Below are positions 62,924-64,000 of a stretch of 64,000 bases of DNA, in pieces. A program made the translations under genes and the position numbers. The notes under the pieces were generated by a model, which searched no databases, was not told the DNA's origin, and saw only the letters and a list, made by a program, of their open reading frames with translations. The stretch lies in assembly GCF_900128905.1 (NCBI RefSeq), contig NZ_FQTV01000004.1, positions 124,001 through 188,000 of the forward strand, given 5' to 3'. The first letter of the stretch is position 1. Each line of letters starts with the position of its first letter. The stretch comes from Bacteroides luti (GTDB taxonomy: Bacteria; Bacteroidota; Bacteroidia; Bacteroidales; Bacteroidaceae).

Positions 62924-64000
62924 ATGAAAAAGGGAATATTTAAAGCCTTTATTTGCCTGACAGTAGTTACAGCAGCTACTTCGTGTAAACAAGGTAAGCT
63001 TTCATCCGAAAAGGGTGACGCGCTGATTGCGCATATTGATTCAACAGCAAAAGCCGGAGACGATTTCTTTCAGTTTGCCAATGGCAAATGGTTCAAGCAG
63101 AATCCTATACCTGCCAGTAAACAGGGTAACGGTATATTTCAGCTTATCCAGGATACCATAAATGCTCAGGTACGTAATATATGCGAATCATCAGCTACTA
63201 TAAAAGATGCACCGAAAGGAAGCAATAAACAAAAGATTGGCGATTTCTTTTTCACAGGAATGGACAGCGTCTCTTTAAATAAAAAAGGCATCAGCGAGCT
63301 TAAAGGTGATTTTGCAAAAATAGACAATATTAAGGATCTGAACGGTATCATCAAAGAAGCTGCTTATCTTCATAGTGTGGCAGCATCGCCGTTGTTTAGC
63401 ATGTACGTTACTCAGGATGACAAGAATAGCAGCAAGTATCAGGTATACATTGCTCAGGGTGGATTAAGTATGCCCGAACGAAGCTATTACCTCGATACAG
63501 ATGCCGGTTCAAAAAATATTCGCGAAAAGTTTGTAACCTTCGCCGACAACATGTTTGGAATTATGGGGTACGACAAATCCAAAGCCAAACAAGCCGCTGC
63601 CAGGTTACTGGAAATGGAAACAGCCATAGCAAAGACTTCCCGCAAAATGGAAGACACCCGCGATCCTTTGGCCAACTATAATAAAATAACATCCGCTAAA
63701 CTTGCTGCGTTAACTCCAAACATCGACTGGAAGATTTTCCTTACCAACATTGGACTAACCAAAGTTGATTCGGTTGTTGTGGGGCAGCCTGAATTCCTTA
63801 CCGCACTGAATGGCTACATGAAAAAATATTCGATAGACGACTGGAAAAACTATCTCAAATTTCACTTATTGAATGGCTTGTCGGACTATCTGGATGATAA
63901 GACCTATATGGAAAGCTTCAACTTCTATTCAACAACCCTTGAGGGAGTAAAAGAGCCGAAACCAAGATGGGAACGTGTAGTAAGACAAACCAACGGAGCG
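62924..64000 (+). CDS. pepO: M13-family metallopeptidase lipoprotein, 5' part only
   Basis: The frame is open from ATG 62924 to the window end (359 codons), so the C-terminus is cut off. A lipobox (TAATSC) ends the signal. DDFFQFANGKWFKQNPIPAS is the N-terminal signature of neprilysin-like M13 peptidases, followed by GDFFFTGMDSVSLNKKG, YVTQDDKNSSKYQVYIAQGG and MPERSYYLDTDAG. The zinc site HExxH lies beyond the window. It degrades peptides at the cell envelope. Confidence 0.9.
   Translation, partial: MKKGIFKAFICLTVVTAATSCKQGKLSSEKGDALIAHIDSTAKAGDDFFQFANGKWFKQNPIPASKQGNGIFQLIQDTINAQVRNICESSATIKDAPKGSNKQKIGDFFFTGMDSVSLNKKGISELKGDFAKIDNIKDLNGIIKEAAYLHSVAASPLFSMYVTQDDKNSSKYQVYIAQGGLSMPERSYYLDTDAGSKNIREKFVTFADNMFGIMGYDKSKAKQAAARLLEMETAIAKTSRKMEDTRDPLANYNKITSAKLAALTPNIDWKIFLTNIGLTKVDSVVVGQPEFLTALNGYMKKYSIDDWKNYLKFHLLNGLSDYLDDKTYMESFNFYSTTLEGVKEPKPRWERVVRQTNGA

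Overview
The window looks like a chromosome segment of a Bacteroides-type bacterium (order Bacteroidales). The supports are: a SusC/SusD pair with a hybrid two-component regulator, many secreted glycosidases with Bacteroidales-type signal peptides or lipoboxes, AT-rich DNA, and repeated matches to the Bacteroides -7 promoter element TAnnTTTG just upstream of genes on both strands. No rRNA, tRNA or CRISPR array was seen.

Layout. (1) 1-7287: two secreted glycosidases, a modular GH31 enzyme and a GH78 alpha-L-rhamnosidase, with a small GNAT gene between them. (2) 7288-20500: an accessory region. It holds a truncated HTH regulator, a BRO/DinD-like gene broken by an amber codon, and a candidate defence operon. 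That operon encodes a PLD-SNF2 helicase, an Eco57I-type DNA methyltransferase split by a one-base frameshift, a small ORF and a DprA-like SLOG protein. A 52-bp perfect palindrome, an MqsR-like/Panacea toxin-antitoxin pair and a VirE/primase-like gene follow. The primase gene is flanked by hairpin repeats and by a GC-rich element that can fold in two ways. (3) 20516-35291: a complete levan/fructan utilization locus laid out like BT1754-BT1763 of B. thetaiotaomicron. GH32, surface binding protein, SusD and SusC are on the minus strand; GH32, MFS permease, fructokinase and the fructose-sensor type hybrid regulator are on the plus strand. (4) 35384-39740: a third copy of the repeat, then a lipid module of a FakA-FakB fusion (fatty acid kinase), a DUF1295 protein, PlsY and divergent PlsC. 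Together they would turn free fatty acids into phosphatidate. (5) 39775-46179: small ferredoxins, a YtxH-like protein, a secreted nucleoside hydrolase, a PAS-LuxR regulator, a GH29 fucosidase, a J-domain-like protein and a secreted E-set/CBM48-like protein. (6) 46311-55045: an SDR, an iron/nitrosative-stress operon (RIC/YtfE, ferredoxin, hemerythrin) divergent from a Crp/Fnr regulator, a GH110 alpha-galactosidase, a pirin-DoxX-CDGSH operon, and AraC and LysR regulators. (7) 55249-61909: a split ThrE-type exporter with two tiny membrane proteins in front, then a minus-strand operon of a NapH-NapG-like fusion, a Tat-lipoprotein aldo/keto reductase with ferredoxin domain and a TonB-dependent receptor. 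(8) 62181-64000: an NmrA-like oxidoreductase and the first 359 codons of an M13 peptidase lipoprotein cut by the window end.

The points most worth following up are the PLD-SNF2/methyltransferase/SLOG operon with its frameshift, the primase gene with its dispersed hairpin repeats, the acyl-phosphate lipid module built around a FakA-FakB fusion, and a Crp/Fnr-type palindrome placed at about -41 of the RIC promoter.
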